Positions 5,464 through 7,383 of a DNA stretch of 7,383 nt are shown here, one piece after another (the stretch's first letter is position 1; each line of letters begins with the position of its first letter). The position numbers were made by a program, and so were the translations under genes. The notes under the pieces were generated by a model. That model was not told the DNA's origin. It saw nothing but the letters and a program-made list of their open reading frames with translations, and did not search any database. Source of the stretch: Opitutaceae bacterium (GTDB lineage: Bacteria; Verrucomicrobiota; Verrucomicrobiia; Opitutales; Opitutaceae); NCBI GenBank assembly GCA_031272375.1, contig JAISTY010000068.1, positions 1 to 7,383 of the forward strand, in the 5' to 3' direction.

Positions 5464-6114
5464 ATGATCACCGAACTCCCCTCCGCGTTCCTAATGGGCC
5501 AAACCCCAATGCAACTCTTCGTCCACGGCGGACCTATCATGTGGCCCATCCTCCTCGTCTCCTTCCTCGCCGTCACCATCATCGTCGAACGCGTCATCTT
5601 CCTCGCCCGCGAGGGCGCCGCCCGCCAGCGCGACGTCGTCGAGAAAATGTTCGATTACGTCGAAAAGAACGAGAACGACGCCGCCGTCGCCCTCGGCCAG
5701 AAAAGCCGCGACTTCATCGCCCGCATCCTCACCCAGGTGCTCACCCACAACAACGAGTCCCGCACCAACGTCTTCGCCCGCGCCGCCAACGGCGAACTCA
5801 CCCGCTTCCAGCAAGGCATGGCCGCCCTCGAAACCTGCATCACCGCCGCCCCCCTCCTCGGCCTCCTCGGCACCGTCACCGGCATGATGAACACCTTCGG
5901 CGCCCTCGGCACCGGCGACATCGCCGCCTCCGCCTCCAAAATCACCGGCGGCGTCGGCGAGGCCCTCATCGCCACCGCCTGCGGCCTCTGCATCGCCATC
6001 ATCGCCCTCTTCCCCTACAACATCCTCAACGCCCGCATCGAAACCGCCAAACACGAGATGGCCGACGCCGCCAACTCCCTCGAAGTCACCCTCAACAAGA
6101 AAAACAACGCCTGA
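5464..6114 (+). CDS. exbB: ExbB/TolQ/MotA-family proton channel protein
   Basis: This 216-residue inner-membrane protein belongs to the MotA/TolQ/ExbB family, which forms a multimeric channel around ExbD and uses the proton gradient to drive TonB. Three membrane helices are visible: about 24-45 (PIMWPILLVSFLAVTIIVERV), 125-145 and 165-186 (GEALIATACGLCIAIIALF). The family signature APLLGLLGTVTGMMNTF spans 129-145, and GGVGEALIATA at 162-172 carries the threonine (T171) expected to line the proton path. The cytoplasmic loop between helices 1 and 2 is charged (REGAARQRDVVEKMFDYVEKNEND). ATG 5464 gives the normal family start; the frame is open further back to 5191, but that extension overlaps the LysM-like gene in another frame and is proline-rich noise. 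It leads the cluster exbB-exbD-exbD-tonB, with exbD starting 21 nt after its stop. No ribosome-binding site is obvious. Confidence 0.95.
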   Translation: MITELPSAFLMGQTPMQLFVHGGPIMWPILLVSFLAVTIIVERVIFLAREGAARQRDVVEKMFDYVEKNENDAAVALGQKSRDFIARILTQVLTHNNESRTNVFARAANGELTRFQQGMAALETCITAAPLLGLLGTVTGMMNTFGALGTGDIAASASKITGGVGEALIATACGLCIAIIALFPYNILNARIETAKHEMADAANSLEVTLNKKNNA

Positions 6115-6135
6115 CACCCCCGCCCCCTCCCCGCC

Positions 6136-6573
6136 ATGAGCGCGAACCCAGGCAACCTCTTCTCCCAAGCCGCGCCACCGCGCAAGGCGCGCATCGAGAT
6201 CATCCCCCTCATTGACGTGATCTTCTTCCTCCTCGCCACCGTCGTCCTCGTCACCCTCTCCCTCAACCAAACCGGCGGCATCCGCGTCCCCCTCCCCGCC
6301 GTCGAAACCCACGAGGAACGCAACCCGGAGGGCGCCGGCACCAGCACCGTCCAAACGGAGGGCACCCTCGCCTGGAACAAAGACCCCGTCTCCCTCAACG
6401 ACTTCGTCAACCGCCTCCCCGCCTACAAAGCCGCCGTCAAAGACCCCAAAATCTTCGTCAACGGCGACAAGGGCGCCCGCTTCACCGCCGTCCGCTACGT
6501 CATAGACGAGGTCCGCAAAGCCGGCATCAACAAGGTCTTCGTCGAGACCCAAATCCTTAACCCCCAAAAATAA
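6136..6573 (+). CDS. exbD: ExbD/TolR-family protein, first copy
   Basis: This 145-residue single-pass membrane protein is the ExbD partner of ExbB. After a short cytoplasmic N-terminus it has IEIIPLIDVIFFLLA at 20-34, the hallmark of the family. The helix runs about 23-43, and D27 is the aspartate predicted to carry protons, equivalent to D25 of E. coli ExbD. Residues 48-145 form the periplasmic domain and end with the typical VRYVIDEVRKAGINKVFVET. The gene starts 21 nt after exbB and ends 12 nt before the second exbD. Its membrane segment is identical at DNA level to that of the second copy, while the periplasmic domains differ strongly. TolR is the main alternative, but the adjacent tonB-like gene favours ExbD. 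Confidence 0.93.
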   Translation: MSANPGNLFSQAAPPRKARIEIIPLIDVIFFLLATVVLVTLSLNQTGGIRVPLPAVETHEERNPEGAGTSTVQTEGTLAWNKDPVSLNDFVNRLPAYKAAVKDPKIFVNGDKGARFTAVRYVIDEVRKAGINKVFVETQILNPQK

Positions 6574-6711
6574 CCGCCAACCACCATGAGCACCCACAAC
6601 GGCGGCATCGACACCACACCCCCGCGCAAGGCGCGCATCGAGATCATCCCCCTCATTGACGTGATCTTCTTCCTCCTCGCCACCTTCGTCCTCTTCACCC
6701 TCTCCCTCAAC
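6178..6711 (+). repeat. 90-bp direct repeat shared by the two exbD genes
   Basis: Bases 6178-6267 match 6622-6711 with two mismatches, and the first 63 bases (6178-6240 and 6622-6684) are identical. The copies lie 444 bp apart and encode the stretch from PRKARIEIIPLIDV to the end of the membrane helix. Outside this block the two genes are clearly diverged, including at synonymous positions. Confidence 0.95.
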
Positions 6712-7020
6712 AAAATCGTCAACATCCCCCTCGAACTCCCACGCGCCGTCGTCAACCCAGACCCAGCCGCCGACAACGACACCGTCACCATCCAGGTCTC
6801 CGAGGAAGGCACCGTCTATTGGGACCGCGAACCCATTGACATTGACCAGGTCCGCACCCGCCTCATCGAACACCGCCGCAACAACAAAAACGCCCGCGTC
6901 CTCCTCGCCGGCGACGACCTCGCCCTCTACGGCACCACCGTCCAGGTCCTCGACGAAATCCGCAAGGCCGGCATCGAGCAGGTCTCCCTCGAAACCGTCC
7001 ACCGCCCCACAGGAAGGTAA
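6586..7020 (+). CDS. exbD: ExbD/TolR-family protein, second copy
   Basis: This 144-residue paralogue of the preceding gene has the same layout: a short N-terminus, IEIIPLIDVIFFLLA at 18-32 with the key aspartate at D25, a membrane helix at about 21-41, and a periplasmic domain ending VLDEIRKAGIEQVSLET. The periplasmic part differs from copy one through most of its length; for example NIPLELPRAVVNPD stands where the first copy has GIRVPLPAVETHEE. Both copies keep the proton-carrying aspartate, so both can be functional, perhaps as a mixed ExbD pair in the channel; that pairing is inferred. The gap to the first copy is 12 nt, and the tonB-like start follows 5 nt after its stop. The 3' end of this gene holds AGGAAGG at 7011-7017, a plausible ribosome-binding site for tonB. 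Confidence 0.93.
   Translation: MSTHNGGIDTTPPRKARIEIIPLIDVIFFLLATFVLFTLSLNKIVNIPLELPRAVVNPDPAADNDTVTIQVSEEGTVYWDREPIDIDQVRTRLIEHRRNNKNARVLLAGDDLALYGTTVQVLDEIRKAGIEQVSLETVHRPTGR
7011..7017 (+). promoter_or_regulatory. Ribosome-binding site for the tonB-like gene
   Basis: AGGAAGG lies 8 nt before ATG 7026, overlapping the end of the second exbD. It is the only purine-rich ribosome-binding sequence I find at proper spacing before any gene in the window, and it supports the start at 7026. Confidence 0.5.
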
Positions 7021-7025
7021 AACCC

Positions 7026-7383
7026 ATGCGCCTCGACCTCATCATCGCCATCTTCATCTCCGCCGCCCTCCACGCCGCCTTCGCCTACGGCGACAAAATC
7101 ATCGCGCTCTTCTGGCACCCGGCCCCACAAATCCAACAGGTCGCCGAGGAGGAAAAGGTCATCCAAATCAAAACCATGCCCGAAGACCTCATCGAACCCC
7201 CCGAACCCGTTGACTCCAACGAGGAGGTCTCCCAGGAGCAAATCTCCTTCGTCCCACCCATGCAGGCCGACGTCCCCAGCCCGCAAATTGACAACTCCTT
7301 CCAGCAAGCCCTCCAACCCCCACCGCCCCCCACCCACATCGGCCAGACCGCCATCGCCATCCCCACAGGCCCCAACGGCCCCC
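7026..7383 (+). CDS. tonB: TonB-like energy transducer, N-terminal part (3' truncated)
   Basis: The first 119 residues are present and the frame is still open at the window edge. The N-terminus MRLDLIIAIFISAALHAAFAY is a membrane-anchor helix containing S12-x-x-x-H16, matching the SxxxH motif that TonB uses to couple to ExbB/ExbD. After the helix comes an acidic linker (VAEEEKVIQIKTMPEDLIEPPEPVD) and a proline-rich span with PPPPP at 98-102, as expected for the periplasm-crossing section of TonB. The C-terminal domain that contacts TonB-box receptors lies outside the window. The position 5 nt after the second exbD strongly supports the role. It would transmit proton-driven energy to outer-membrane transporters for iron complexes, vitamins or glycans; the substrate cannot be told from here. 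Confidence 0.85.
   Translation, partial: MRLDLIIAIFISAALHAAFAYGDKIIALFWHPAPQIQQVAEEEKVIQIKTMPEDLIEPPEPVDSNEEVSQEQISFVPPMQADVPSPQIDNSFQQALQPPPPPTHIGQTAIAIPTGPNGP

Noticed and set aside
5491..7002. 503-codon open frame on the minus strand
   Set aside because: Its product is almost only Gly, Ala, Val, Asp and Glu, the expected antisense reading of C-ending codons, and it covers three well-supported genes.
6586..7020. Second exbD as a sequencing or assembly duplication of the first
   Set aside because: Only 90 bp match closely; the rest differs at protein and synonymous levels, so it is a true paralogue.

Overview
The window comes from a high-GC, outer-membrane-bearing bacterium. It carries a TonB/ExbB/ExbD system, a quinone-linked PyrD, and a secreted beta-repeat protein ending in a PEP-CTERM sorting tail. 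Codons end overwhelmingly in C (CTC, ATC, GCC, GTC) and clear Shine-Dalgarno sequences are mostly absent. These traits fit Verrucomicrobiota, perhaps the Opitutaceae, but that placement is an inference and no rRNA or phylogenetic marker was available.

Left part (1-1520): the last 40 codons of an unidentified plus-strand gene run tail-to-tail into pyrD, a minus-strand gene for dihydroorotate dehydrogenase (quinone) of pyrimidine synthesis. Divergent from pyrD is a small HicB-like gene that lacks both the usual DNA-binding C-terminus and a HicA partner.

Middle part (1521-3595): an AT-rich strip with a palindrome, direct repeats and a possible -10 box precedes a 563-residue PEP-CTERM surface protein built of glycine/asparagine-rich beta repeats. 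Two hairpins, each followed by a short T run, probably end its transcript.

Right part (3596-7383): first comes an unrecognised 332-residue protein with a very acidic stretch followed by a histone-H1-like lysine/serine/alanine tail. Next is a membrane-anchored coiled-coil protein with a C-terminal LysM-like domain. After a T-rich hairpin region comes a tight cluster exbB-exbD-exbD-tonB (gaps of 21, 12 and 5 nt), the last gene running off the end. Together these encode an inner-membrane proton-driven motor (ExbB with two ExbD paralogues) and the TonB-type arm that would energise outer-membrane transporters.

The most notable observations are a 63-bp perfect DNA identity covering the membrane segment of the two otherwise divergent exbD genes, which suggests gene conversion, and the strange acidic/basic architecture of the 332-residue protein with its 12-bp tandem repeat. 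I found no clear sign of a wholly new multi-gene system.
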